From contig NC_068935.1 in the NCBI RefSeq assembly GCF_023091745.1, positions 2,619,001-2,683,000 on the forward strand: DNA of 64,000 bases. The letters run 5' to 3'. Position numbers and translations under genes: made by a program. The notes below the pieces were generated by a model. It did not search any database. It saw only the letters and a list, made by a program, of their open reading frames with translations, and was not told the DNA's origin. Every line of letters begins with the position of its first letter. Position 1 is the first letter of the stretch. The DNA comes from Budorcas taxicolor. Lineage: Eukaryota; Chordata; Mammalia; Artiodactyla; Bovidae. Positions 44,309 through 56,012 of this stretch are shown one piece after another.

Positions 44309-46405
44309 AGGGAGCTCATATCATTGGAATTGTGCAATATTTGTCCGTGTGTATCTGGCTTATTTCCTAAAGATTTATCCATATTGTAGCAAGTGTCAAA
44401 ATTTCATTCTTTTCTTAGGGTGAAAATTATTGTATTGTATGTACCACAGTTTGTTCTTTTTTTCTTTCTTTCACTGATGGACATTTCGGTTGATTCTATC
44501 TTTTTGCTCTTATAATATTGCTATGAACATTGGTGTACAAATGTGTCTTCAACTCTCTGCTCTCAATTATGTTAAATATATACTTAGAAGTGGAATTGCT
44601 GGATCATATGGTAATACTGCATTTAATTTTCAAGGAAGTGCCATACTGTTTCAACAGAGTGTATCATTTTAAATTCCCATTAAAAATGCAGAAGGGTTTC
44701 AGTTTCTCAACATCATCACTAATGCTTATTTTCTTTTTAATTTTTTTCCTACGATAATTATCCTAAAAGGTGTGAAGTGATACCTCATTGTCTTTTTTTA
44801 TTTGCATCCTGTTAACCATTAGTGACTCTGAGCATCTTTTCATGTGCTTACTGGAAATTTATATATTTTCTTTGGTTGGTGAAATGTCTGTTCAAATCTT
44901 TACCCATTTTTAAATTTGGTTGTATATTTGTTATTGAGATGTGGAGATTCTTTGTGTATTCTGGAAAGTAAACCATTATTGAATATACAATTTGCACATA
45001 GTTTTCCTCTATTTCATGAGTGACTTTACACTCTGTTAATAATGTCCTTTGTTGTTCAAATCTAATTTCAATGAAGTCCAATATATCTATTGCTTTAATT
45101 TTTTGCCTGTATTTGGTTCTTACATTGAAGCTATCATTGATATATTTAATGTCATAAAGTTTTCCCTTATCTTTTCTTTTAAGAGTTTTTTAACTGTAAC
45201 TCATGTTTAATCTTTTCTCTATTTTCAGTTAATTTTCATATAAAGTAAGAGTCCTTTTCAGTGAGTAGCCAATTTTCCCAAAACAGTTTTTTGGAAGAAT
45301 TGTTCTTTCCACTTTTAATGGCCTTGGCACCTTTGTTGAAATTCATTGAAACACGCATGTTGGGGGATTATTTATTTGTCTATATTCTATTCCACTGGTT
45401 TATATGTCTCTCTTTATGCCAGTACTAAACTGTATTTTTGTAGAAAGATTTAAAATTAGAAGTGTGAGAGCTCCAACCTTACTTTCAAGATTATTTTGTT
45501 TGGAAGATCTTTTGAAATTCCATATAAATCTTAGGATAAAATTTTCTATTTCTGCTGATAATATTGTAGGGATTTTGATAGGTATTTTACTGAATCTGTA
45601 GATTTCTGTGAGTAATATTGATATCTTCCCAAGTCTTCCAATTCATAAATTTGAGATATCTTTCCATTTATCTGCTTTAATAATTTTCAGTACATATTAT
45701 AGTTTTTAGTTTTCAAGTCTTTTGCCTCCTTACTTAAGTTTATTCTTAAGTATTTCATTCCTTTTAATGCCATTGTAAATAGAATTGTTTTCTTAATTCC
45801 CTATTCAGAATACTCATTATTACTACATAGATGCACAACTAATTTTTGATTAGTTTGATTAGCATTTGATTTTCTATCCTGCAACTTCACTGAATTACTT
45901 TGTTAGTCTTAATAGTTTTATGTGTGGAAACTTTAGGGGTTCCTATATAAAAGATTATGCCATCTGAAAACAAAGATATTTCCTTCAACAATAAATTTCC
46001 TTGCAACCATATTTTTTTACTGTCTCTCATAAATGTTGGTACTCTATGTTTTCATTGTAATTTGTCTCAAGATATTTTATAATTTCCCCTGTAAATTATT
46101 CTTTGATCTGTTGAGTGTATATGTTGTTTCATTTTCACATGTTTGTGGATTTTCCTCTTTCCTTTCTGTTACTGATTTCTAGATTCGTTCTACTGTGATG
46201 AGAAGATATATGTTGTATCATTTCAATTGTTTAAAATTTATCAAGACTTTTTGTGGACTAACATATGATCTATCCTGGACAGTGTTTTATGTGTTGTGCA
46301 TTTAACAAAAATACATATTATGCTATCCTATACTCTCCAAGTCTTCTGGTTCCTTATGAGCCTGTTTTTATGCTTTACCAGCTGTTGAAAGTGGGGTATG
46401 GAAGT

Positions 46406-46620
46406 TGCTATGCTATGAATATTTGTGTACTCCCCACCTTCAAATTTATATGCTGAAGTTCTAACATCCAATCTGATGATATTAGAAGATGGAGACTTTA
46501 GGAGATGATTAGGTCATTGAGGCTGAGACTTTAGGAATCAGATTGTTGCCCTTATGAAAGAGACCTGAGAACTTCATTCCTTCTACCATGTGAAGTCACA
46601 GCAAAAGGTACAGATATCTA
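46406..46620 (+). mobile_element. MaLR-type LTR fragment (MST/MLT1-like)
   Basis: ATGAATATTTGTGTACTCCC, AATTTATATGCTGAAGTTCT, GAGATGATTAGGTCATTGAG and ACCATGTGAAGTCACAGC follow the pattern of mammalian ERVL-MaLR LTRs. It is an old fragment with no internal region nearby. Confidence 0.6.
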
Positions 46621-47139
46621 TAGACCTATCATCTTGCTACAGGTTTTATTTTAATGGTTACTGCTTCCTGTGGTTTATCCTAGCATGAGAGTCAAGCTTT
46701 GAAGCCCATCTTTTTGTGAGATTTGAGTTATGTAAAATAGAGTCCTATCCATCAGGAAGCCTTCCAGACAGGAAAGAATATCATGAATAAGGTCCAACAT
46801 ACTCCTTGTGATTCAGTGGAGGGGACTGGGAACTAGACTGTCACTTCAGTGAGACTACACTGTTCTATGCTGGGAACATGATGTGGCAAGGGTAAATAAG
46901 AGTACCATGAAGTTTTCTACTATTTTCATTGTGGCTTTTTCTTTACTGAGTGTTTATGTGGGTGCTGTACTCCTTTCATCACTTTTTATAATTGCTATAA
47001 AGTTATTTTTTAGCCAGTCTTTTGACTTTCTTACTTCCTTTCTTCTTCTTCTTTTTTTTTTTTAATGTTTCCATGGGGGAAATTAAGGCTTGGAAGCTCC
47101 TAGTCTGCCATCTTTTAGAGATGCCAAATCCACAGTAAC
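46621..47139. other. Unassigned sequence
   Basis: No gene or named repeat is secure. A T run near 47050-47063 is followed by text reminiscent of old L1. Confidence 0.35.
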
Positions 47140-48240
47140 TTTTAAAACACAAATCTGGTTGTGTCTTTTCCCTTCTTTTTAATGCCTTCTGTTTTCATAT
47201 GTAAACAGTATATTTCATATATATGAACTATCTTTACCATATGTATCTAGGTCTGTAAAGATCTATGGAATCTGGCTGTTAAATATCTCTGTCATCATCT
47301 CTAACACTCTCAGTGAAAGTGATCTGATTCTATTCAAGCTGTTAAGTCCTTCTTGTAGTTCCACTATGATACATCTCATATCACTTCATTCTAGTGTATT
47401 CTCTTTTTGTGGAACATTTCACCTCATCCATTAACTAACCAATTCATTCTACAATTTACCTTTCCAATAACAATTTAAATGTCATTTCTTTAAGAAATCA
47501 TTTTAACCCTCTTTTCAATCTAGGTCAGATACCCTCTCATGATGCTCTGTTTGCATTCTTCACTTGTCATTCAAAATATCCATAACAATTGTCATCAGTG
47601 TAATTAATTATTGAATATATTTCTTGCTTTACAAAGCAAAGGCTAATGAGATGGATGAAACTGGAGCCGATTATACAGAGTGAAGTAAGCCAGAAAGAAA
47701 AACACCAATACAGTTTACTAACACATACATATGGAATTTAGAAAGATGGTAATGATGACCCTGTATGCGAGACAGCAAAAGAGACACAGATGTGTAGAGC
47801 GGACTTTTGGACTCTGAGGGAGAGGGAGAGGGTGGGATGATTTTGGAGAATGGCATTGAAACATGTATACTATCATGTAAGAAACGAAGTGCCAGTCTAT
47901 GTCCGATGCAGGATACAGGATGCTTGGGGCTGGTGCACGGGGATGACCCAGAGAGATGATATGGGGTGGGAGGTGGGAAGGGGGTTCATGTTTGAGAACT
48001 CATGTACACTGGTGGTGGATTCATGTCAATGTATGGCAAAACCAATACAGTACTGTAAAGTAAAATAAAGTAAAAATAAAAATTAAAAAAAAATTAAACC
48101 TGGAAGAAAAAAAGCAAAGGCAAGAACCATGAATTCCTCATTACTGTATTCCTAGTGTTTAGTCCAGTGCCTGGCACATAGTAGGCATTCCATATGTTTT
48201 GGTTAAGTGAAGGAATGAAATTCCTCTTCTGTAATATGAG
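47140..48240 (+). mobile_element. L2 LINE remnant interrupted by L1
   Basis: Old L2-like text (AATTTAAATGTCATTTCTTT, AAGAAATCATTTTAACCC) precedes the L1. The L2 3' terminus (AGTCCAGTGCCTGGCACATA, GTAGGCATTCCATATG) follows it directly. Confidence 0.6.
47644..48110 (+). mobile_element. L1 3' UTR insertion with target duplication
   Basis: Sense young L1 from the end of ORF2 (GATGAAACTGGAGCCGATTA) through the 3' UTR to the tail AAAGTAAAATAAAGTAAAAA. A perfect 11-base duplication AAAGCAAAGGC flanks it (47633-47643, 48111-48121). It belongs to the same subfamily as the copy ending at 32,748. Confidence 0.96.
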
Positions 48241-49591
48241 AAGATAAATATTGATGCCAATCATGGAATATGTAATTTTCTGTGAAATATCTCTTTTTGT
48301 GAAATTAGGCTAATTTTTCAAAGCTCCATTTTGGAATAATATTTCCACTAATGAGAGAGCTTAGCAGCTCTTGAAACACATGTGCTTATTCTCTCCAAGT
48401 TTCATGTAAAAAGAAAAATAAGGTTTTTAAGAAAGAAAAACATATCTATCAATATTAAACACTTAAGCCTCCTAATTCGATAATTTTATCTTATAAATAT
48501 GCATGTAAATAATATTTCAAATTGTTATATTGTAAAGAATTACAATATGATGAATTATAGAAAGTAAACAAAACAATGTGAAACCCAATAACATTTGACT
48601 CTCTGAATGATATTTCTGTTAGTAGGATGATTTAAATGAATGTCTATGTCAATGTGTTCACCAGTAACAAATAGCTATGTGAATGTTACTTAGCAATTAT
48701 GTGGAACGAGTTGTTATTGCTGAGAGATGATAAATAACTTTATGGAGACATTACCCCACGTATATGATAGTTGATTTCATATAATAACCTCAGCATTTAT
48801 TTACTGGGGATTTAGGCTAATTTGTATTTGTATTTAATTTGATCACAACCTGAATACTTTAAAAACATCAAATAGAACACCTCTCTTTCAAAGTGCATTT
48901 GCAACGAATTAAGTAATATCACATAAGTATAATTTTTAAAACCATTGTTGTTTTACTTCAATTTAGCAAAGCTATCTGAGTGTTGTGGAAGACTAAACAA
49001 CTTTTTTTCATCTAAATACTTTCTTTTTGAGTATATTTATGTTACACAATGCCTTCCTTTTAAAATGTCTATTTAAAAAGATAAGACAATGATCACTTTA
49101 TTAAATTTAAAACCCTAGTAGTCAGGAAATAAAATATTTTTTATTAATTTTGAAAGGCAAGATAATAATGTGCCATTTCTGGAAAAAGAGAATCTTTTCT
49201 TCTTTCCACATATAACTTTAAAAAATACTTTAATCTCTTTCCTGTTACATGGAAAATATTAATGACCACCTCCCTTTAGTCTTGTTTAGTGAAAAATCAA
49301 TTAGTCATCTATGACTTGACTTAATTATTATTTATTTCACAGAAAGTCAAGGGTAAAATAAATAAGGTTAAAAAATAATTGATTCTGTGTCTTAAATAAT
49401 GCCAGACTCAAAGTCATATTCCCTGTTAAGAGCTCCTATCCACACTCTGTGTTCACATTTCAGGTACAGTCATCATTTTGTATCCCTAGTGATTTTGGAC
49501 AGAGGCAACAGTAAGTGGCACCATAAGCAGCAGCTCGAAGCGTGATTTTGGTTCCTGGACTGGGAGTCCTAGCCACTGGACTACAGGGGCC
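48241..49591. other. Unassigned AT-rich sequence
   Basis: No gene or named repeat is recognised. The last 50 bases weakly recall a tRNA-derived SINE head. Confidence 0.4.
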
Positions 49592-50339
49592 ACCTGTTAG
49601 GCCCTGAGTCCCAAGCTCTTGTATGTCTTGTCAAGAAAGAATTCAGGTAAGGAGGTAGAAGGTAAAGAGAAAAATAAAAAGTTTATTAGAAAAGAAAAGT
49701 TACATGTGGAAAAACACATGGGCATACTCATAGAAAGAGTTATGGCTTTGGGAAGTTTAAATCTTTTATAATGGGGACAGTCTTCTGTGTCCTTGTCTTC
49801 TTTTTGGCCAATCATATTGCTTTGACTCCTTGGCTATTTTGCCTCTGGACCCTCCCCTGGATGTACAAACACTGCTCAGTTAAGATGGATCCCACAGGAA
49901 ACATTTATGGGAGGGAGTGGCAAAGTATTATGGTCCTGACATTTCCTGCCTTTTTGGCCCAATGAAGGCTTTTGTGCATGTGCGATCACATGTATAGTCA
50001 CATACTCCCAAGGATTTGGAGTGAGTGACCTCCTAATCTTTTAACAGGTTTTAATCCCACTCTGTCCCTGTCGTAAAAATTTAGCCCAAAGTCCAGTTAT
50101 TTACCCTTTTCCTGTACATGGTTTTGATATGGAGGTGTAGATTTCAAAATATGGATAGGACTTCAGCCATAAACATGTAGTCTTGGAGACCATTTTCCTC
50201 TTGCTTCAAGAAATGTAAACAGGGAGCTGGTGATGAATGTCCAGCCTGGAGTGCATCTTCTTCTCATCCCAGGAGGTATGAACAGGAGGCCAGTTGTAAA
50301 TGCCTAGCTATTTCTTTCCTCAAGAAGGATTTAGTTTCA
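49592..50339 (-). mobile_element. Probable ERV LTR, ruminant
   Basis: It begins TGTTAGGCCCTGAG. On the minus strand it contains AATAAACTTTTTATTTTTCT, and GAATTCTTTCTTGACAAGAC in the U5-like part. The text CAAGAAAGAATTCAGGTAAG is familiar from bovine LTRs. The right end is approximate and I found no target duplication. No coding region adjoins. Confidence 0.5.
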
Positions 50340-50367
50340 GGACATCCCCACCCACCCCCATCCCCCA

Positions 50368-50971
50368 CTGCCTTTGAATACAAAAATCTGTGGATGCTCA
50401 TGTGACATATAAACAAGACTGTAGTATTTGCATATAACCTAAACAAGGAGATCCAACCAGTCCATTCTGAAGGAGATCAGCCCGGGCATTTCTTTGGAAA
50501 GAATGATGCTAAAGCTGAAACTCCAGTACTTTGGACACCTCATGAGAAGAGTTGACTCATTGGAAAAGACTCTGATGCTGGGAGGGATTGGGGGCAGGAG
50601 GAGAAGGGGACGACCGAGGATGAGATGGCTGGATGGCATCACTGACTTGATGGATGTGAGTCTGAGTGAACTCCCGGAGTTGGTGATGAACAGGGAGGCC
50701 TGGCATGCTGCGATTCATGGGGTCGCAAAGAGTCGGACACGACTGAGCAATTGAACTGAACTGAAAGATACCCTCTATATACTTTTAAACATCTCCAGAT
50801 TACTTATAATATACAATAAAATGTAAACACTGTATAAATAGCTGCTGGCCTGCAGCAAATTCAAAGTTTGTTTTCTGGAACTTTTTGGATTGAAGAATAA
50901 AATATATTTTTAATCAGTGGTAGGCTAAATCCTTATATGCAGAAACCCTAGATACAGAGGGCTGACTGTAC
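50368..50971. mobile_element. Tigger-type (MER2-like) remnant, split by BovB
   Basis: TTTGAATACAAAAATCTGTG, GTAGTATTTGCATATAACCT before the interruption, then TCCAGATTACTTATAATATA and AGAGGGCTGACTGTAC after it, match a MER2-like element. Its terminus reads CAGTCAGCCCTC on the minus strand and is followed by TA. Confidence 0.65.
50443..50763 (+). mobile_element. BovB 3' end insertion
   Basis: Sense C-terminal codons and 3' UTR (FGHLMRRVDSLEKTLMLGGI in frame 50494-50754), ending GAACTGAACTGAA. It is inserted in the Tigger remnant. It belongs to the younger BovB type (GGGCATTTCTTTGGAAAGAA). Confidence 0.95.
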
Positions 50972-52783
50972 GATTAAACTGAAGGGCAGGTTGGGTTATC
51001 TTTCTGCTTGAGTAGAAGATAAGTGTGATGCAAATGAGGCAGAAAATTCTAGGAAAGGAAATTTGTTAGTCGTTTTCAGCTTTTCTTTTCCCATCTTTTC
51101 ATTCTATTTTCTCCTTTTTACCATTATTATCTCCCTATTTCTTTTCTTTTATCTGAATTTGAATGTTCTAGCTTAAATATTGTTTGCATAGAATCTTTAG
51201 CTTTCAAAAATAATTTATTCATTATATTTATATAGTCATAATAGCTTTAATTTCTAGTTGGATTGACCTGCCTTCATTTGAATTTCTTTTTAGTTTTGGT
51301 TCCATGGATAAATACTAACAAAGCTCACACCACCAGTATCTTGCTTCAATTACTGTTTATATTCTCCCCCTAAATATTCATTTAATGCCAATTGCAGGTA
51401 GTAATTGTTGCACATTTTTCTACTATTAATAAATATATATTTGTTTATGATCAAACACAAAGGAAAGTAAAAGAAAAATATGGGGTTGCACTGTTCAGAG
51501 AAAAATCTGTTTACAGGTTAATATTGACAGAGGCTTGTCATGTATTAGTCTTTTTAAAGCTGTGGAAGAGATTTTAAAATCACTATTTTACATTGTTGAA
51601 TGATGGTCACCTTATTGAACAATTCCATTCCTTGAAGAGATAATTAACTCATTAGTATTTCTGTTGGCTTAGTAAATGAAACTCTAAACTCTCTAATCCT
51701 CACAGCAACAACAACAACAAAACCATTATTTTAAAAATAAATATGGATTACTTTTTATCAATTTGCATTATATCTACTATTTTGATTTTGTTTTAGAGGG
51801 AACAAAATTAGTCAGTGACTTCCATGACATAAAGATTTTAAAAACCAAGTGTCTCTTAAACTTTAAGGTTAATATATAATTTCTTTGGTTTTGAATTCAG
51901 AAATTGGGGCCCCAAGGAAATAGTCCAACTCTGCTATAAAAAATCTTGCATTCTGAAAGCCTTAGACATATGGTTTATTATATAAGCTCCTGTACTAGGG
52001 TAAACAACAGAAGGACTGCCTTCCAGTCTGTCAACCCTGCAGGCAATTACCTCTCTGTTGCCCATGAGATAGCTGTTGTCAAGCTTCCCTACAAAGAACA
52101 CTGGACAACAAATGTAGTTACTGTCCCCCTGCCTTCTTTCTGACCATGGTATACTTTTAAACCTTTTCTTTAAAAAATGTGTGCAAATAATTAGTTTATT
52201 ATTGAATTAACAGCTCCTGAGGTAGACTGAAATATCAACTGGAGGGTTTTGGGGAGCATTGACTTGAAAGACGCTACTTTTGTTATAATGAAACAGGAAT
52301 GTCAATATCCTTCAAGGTCATTAAGAAAAAACTTGCTAAAATATTGCTAACACTGGTGTCTGATGGCTTATATGTCGCAGGCAGTTATAATTGGTTTCAT
52401 GTGTAATTTAATCAGTTATTTTAATATAGATTACCCTATCACTTTTACATGATGGAACAGAATTCTTTGTTTGTCATTCACATCTTATTTATGTCATTTA
52501 AAAAATGATGAATCCTGTTTAAACCAATCTTATTTGGGGTTTACATTAATTGCTGGGCTAAATACTCTCTGTTAACTTTCAGAAATTATTTTAGTGGAAT
52601 TTCAAGAAAGAGTCGCATACTGAAACTATAAAGCTCAGAAATATTCTCAAGAAAAATTGTAGTTCTGAGTGTTACAATAGCTCCCCCATGAGATGAGAAA
52701 ATCTGAAGATAGTGCCTGTCTGAGTATGAAAATGCTGTCATTATCTATAGGCTAAAATCTGATTTACTTAGTCTGTAGGGCTT
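50972..52783. other. Unassigned sequence
   Basis: No gene or named repeat is recognised over 1.8 kb. Short frames at 51392-51577 and 51946-52143 lack supporting signals. Confidence 0.4.
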
Positions 52784-53065
52784 TCTTGATAGCTCAGTTG
52801 GTAAAGAATCCACGTGCAATGTAGGAGACCCTGGTTCAACTCCTGGGTCCATGAAGATCCGCTGGAGAAGGGATAGGCTACCCACTCCAGTATTCTTGGG
52901 ATTTCCTTGTGGCTCAGCTGGTAAAAAAAATCCACCTGTAATGCAGAAGACCAAGGCTGGGAAGATCCCCTGGAGAAGGGAAAGTCTATCCTCTCCTGTA
53001 TTCTGCCCTGGGGAAATCCATGGAGTCGCAAACAGTCGGACATGACTGATTGCCTTTCACTTTCA
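52784..53065 (+). mobile_element. Dimeric Bov-tA (Bov-tA3-like) SINE
   Basis: Two tRNA-like heads (GGCTTTCTTGATAGCTCAGT at 52789, TTCCTTGTGGCTCAGCTGGT at 52902) precede one Bov-A end (GTCGGACATGACTGATTGCC) and a TTTCACTTTCA tail. Confidence 0.92.
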
Positions 53066-53144
53066 GCATCAGAATACTTCACCATTTAATTCCTGCTATT
53101 ATCTAACAGAACTCCATATTTATTTAGCTTTAAAAATGTTTATC

Positions 53145-53280
53145 AAACATACACTGTTTTACATTTGTGCTTTTTTTGTCATGCTGTTCCCTCTGCATGG
53201 AATAACTTTGCCAAATCTGATTCACTTGGTGAAATCCCACCCAGTTAACAAAACTCTATTCAAACTAAGATTGTTATCAT
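53145..53280 (+). mobile_element. L2 LINE remnant
   Basis: TCATGCTGTTCCCTCTGCAT, GGAATAACTTTGCC and the following text match the L2 3' region in sense orientation. Confidence 0.6.
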
Positions 53281-53627
53281 AGCTTCAAGTAGAATGTCTT
53301 AGTTTCAGTTCTTCCAAAAGAAGACCTGAGACAAGGATTCAAGGGCAAGTAGTTTATTTTGGTGTTGATCTCCAGAAATTCTGGTAAGGAAGCAAACAAA
53401 TGAGACAGAGAAAATAAAATGAAGGGAAAGAAGTCATTAAGATGATGTATTTTCAAGCAAGTTATTGTAGATGAAAAAATATTGCTTGTCTCAATAAACA
53501 CAGAATGTTGCACCCATTAAACCATTGCATTACAGCCATCCTCACGGTGAGCCCTGAGGGAACTCAGGATGGAGGATCTCCCCCTCCCTCATCTAGCAGT
53601 CAGCTGCTGCAGTCAACCCACTTGTTC
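53281..53627. other. Unassigned, repeat-like sequence
   Basis: Phrases such as GACCTGAGACAAGGATTCAA and AGTAGTTTATTTTGGTG recall an old LTR or L1, but I cannot place it. Confidence 0.35.
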
Positions 53628-53965
53628 TCCCTGAGGGGATTCAGGATGAGAAAAGATGGGTTACTGCCACCAGATAGCTGAAGTGATATTAAAGGAATGA
53701 TTTCAATGAGCGCAGACTATTGCATATTCCCATACATAGAAAAACACTAAATTTGTTAACTTGAGATATCTAATCTTCTTTAATTAACAGCAATCTTTTG
53801 ATGTTCTGGACTACCTGGTCTCTGTGGCAAAAATTCCTGAGTATCCTGGCTCCTTCCCTTGCCTCTTTGGAGCACTGTGTCCCAAGCTTACCCCTTACTT
53901 TTGTCCCCTGAATAAAATACAACTGTCAGCTTTTAGGTTGTGCTTTTTAAAAGTTTCATTCAACA
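53628..53965 (+). mobile_element. LTR-like direct repeat, copy 1
   Basis: GATTCAGGATGAGAAAA, CAGATAGCTGAAGTGATAT, AAAGGAATGATTTC, TTTAATTAACAGCAATCTTT, CTGAATAAAATACAACTGTC and TAGGTTGTGC recur in the same order at 54443-54847. The AATAAA-type signal near the end and the TTCAACA terminus suit an LTR. Confidence 0.5.
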
Positions 53966-54442
53966 TGATCAATGATCACAATTAGAACTCTGAGAGTCAG
54001 TGTAGAATTTCAGAATTACTCTATCCAAAGGGAGAGGAAGGTAGAGTTTTATTCATAATCCAGCCATTGGTTGAGAACTACACGTGAGGGCTTTTACTGA
54101 TAACTATTTAGAATTTATTTCTTACTCTACACCTTCACAAAGTGATTTGGAGAAGCCAGAGGAAACCTTCAGCAGTGAGTCACAGTTCCTAGTTGCTAGA
54201 AATCTGGCTGGTGTGCACATAAATGGTAAGTGTGTGATTGGGCCTTGAGAGGGTATGCAGCAGTTTTTAAGGGTGCTTCTTTGGAATCAAAAATAATTAT
54301 CAATTGATCTCTTTTAAATATTACATTACTGAAAACATCTGCGATCCTTATGTGGATACAGAATGTCACCTGCCGTGTCAGTAAACAAATGATATTGTGG
54401 CCACAAAGCCCTCAGTCACCACAGCTCACCCCATGGGGCACT
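53966..54442. other. Sequence between the two LTR-like repeats
   Basis: 477 bases with no recognisable retroviral coding text. Confidence 0.4.
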
Positions 54443-54847
54443 GTTAGGGATTCAAGATGAGAAAACACAGAATACTGGTCCCAGATAGCTGAGGTGGCTA
54501 TCAAAGGAATGATTTCCATGACCCAGGACTCTTGCATCTTCCCATATTTAGAAAAGTGTTAAATTCATTAGCTTGAGATGTCCAGCTTCCTTTAATTAAC
54601 AGTAATCTTTCATGGTCCAACTACCTGATTTTTGTTGTAAAACTCTTATGTATCCTGGTTCCTCTCCTACCTCTTTTTTTTTTTTATTTTTTTTTAAGTT
54701 TTTTATTTTTTTAATTTTAAAATCTTTAATTCTTACATAACAGTCCCTCAGAGCTGAGAGGCTGCCTTCTGGGCTTAAGTCCTCAGAAATTCCATCAGAT
54801 AAAATATACTTCTCAACTTATAGGTTGTGCATTTTTTTCCAGTTGAC
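54443..54847 (+). mobile_element. LTR-like direct repeat, copy 2
   Basis: It begins TGTTAGGGATTCAAGATGAG and ends TTTCCAGTTGACA. It shares the ordered blocks of copy 1 and is interrupted by a short L1 tail at about 54672-54738. Confidence 0.5.
54672..54738 (-). mobile_element. Very short L1 tail insertion
   Basis: T-rich run, then AATTTTAAAATCTTTAATTC and TTACAT, matching the first bases of the antisense L1 at 9980-10017. Only about 45 bases of L1 3' end are present. No target duplication is seen. Confidence 0.7.
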
Positions 54848-55249
54848 ACTTATCAGGATATGTTTTTGTAGGTTTTATGAAAATATCATAATTTCCATTT
54901 GTATAGAGCATATTCTATATTCTCCTCTATAGAAATCTGAGTCCTTTAAGTAATATCTCTGTCTTCTACATTACTGTTGTATGCTCTGTGAATTAACTGA
55001 TACTTCCTTCTTTGCTAATACTCTCTCTTCTCAATTCTTCTTAATCTGTATTTTCTATTTAATGACTTATCAGAATTCAGAGTTCTTATGAGACAGGCAA
55101 TGGACTAATTTTTCTAAAAACATCAAGTATTTCCCAAGTAGTCATATATACCAAATAAAATTCAAACCAAAGGGTTTATACATACAGATAAATGCATTAT
55201 TTCTGCTCTTAAGAAACATACTTTGGTCACGCTTTAGGATACTTAAAAT
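54848..55249. other. Unassigned sequence
   Basis: Nothing recognised. Confidence 0.4.
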
Positions 55250-55470
55250 TTCTATAAACATTTCATTCATCCATACATTCAATAAATATTTTCAAATACT
55301 TATTAAGGGTCAGAAACTTCACTAGTTGTTAATGATATAATGATATGTAAAACACAGTTCTTGCTTTCATATAATGTATATTCCACAAAGGACACTAATC
55401 AAATATTCATACAAATGTTCTTGGAGAATTGTATTAGAAACCAAGATGTGGCACTAGGTGTTACCATGAT
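55250..55470 (-). mobile_element. Ancient mammalian repeat (L2/MIR-like)
   Basis: TTCATTCATCCATACATTCA, ATAAATATTTTCAAATACTT and later CAGTTCTTGCTTTCATATAA resemble a common old repeat. The family is uncertain. Confidence 0.4.
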
Positions 55471-55528
55471 AGTACTACTACTTCCTGGCTGTCTCACCTG
55501 ACAGAGCAAGGAAATTTATGTGTACACA

Positions 55529-55530
<2 letters not shown>

Positions 55531-55566
<36 letters not shown>

Positions 55567-55622
55567 CATACATATATATATGCATATACATACATATATA
55601 TATGCATATACATATATATATA
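55531..55622. repeat. Compound TA/CATA microsatellite
   Basis: About 90 bases of TATATA with embedded CATACATA and two copies of a longer TATATGCATATACATACA-type unit. Confidence 0.9.
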
Positions 55623-56012
55623 CTTTTGTATGTAACCATGCATAGCTATATTAAACTTATGAGTTCATAACTTATGCTTCAAAATCTAATTCATTACCAC
55701 ATAGAGAATTCTAGCCTTTTCCTTTCTTTTGCTTATTTGTAACCTTTCACTCCAATAGTGAGAAACCTGGCTCCTGGCATTTGCATTGCAGTTATGTACT
55801 TGTTCAATTCTAGTATACAGCTATATCAATATCAGAATTGATAACCCCTTTCTTTAGTGGGAAATAACTTTATCTACATGAGTATGGTGCTAATATTCAG
55901 TTCTTTTGTCTTTAGTCATACAGAATCCACTCATTCCCAAAGTTAGTTTAGAACCTTCCCCCCGCCCCGCACTTGCTTCAATGAGGTTATTTCATGCTTT
56001 TGTAGGCAACAT
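55623..56012. other. Unassigned sequence
   Basis: Nothing recognised. Confidence 0.4.

Larger units (their letters stand above)
42100..46405 (-). mobile_element. Old L1 (L1M-type), interrupted by BovB complex
   Basis: Antisense L1 3' UTR and ORF2 remnants: GTGCCTCTATGAATTGCCTG at 42261 continues after the interruption with GTATCTGGCTTATTTCC, TATATGTCTCTCTTTATGCC, ATCTTAGGATAAAATTTTCT and, far right, CTGTTGAAAGTGGGGTATG. The interruption is 42297-44308. No functional frame survives. Confidence 0.85.

Noticed and set aside
49535..49591. Short segment resembling a tRNA-derived SINE head (CCACTGGACTACAGGGG).
   Set aside because: Too short and diverged to separate from chance, and directly adjacent to an LTR candidate.
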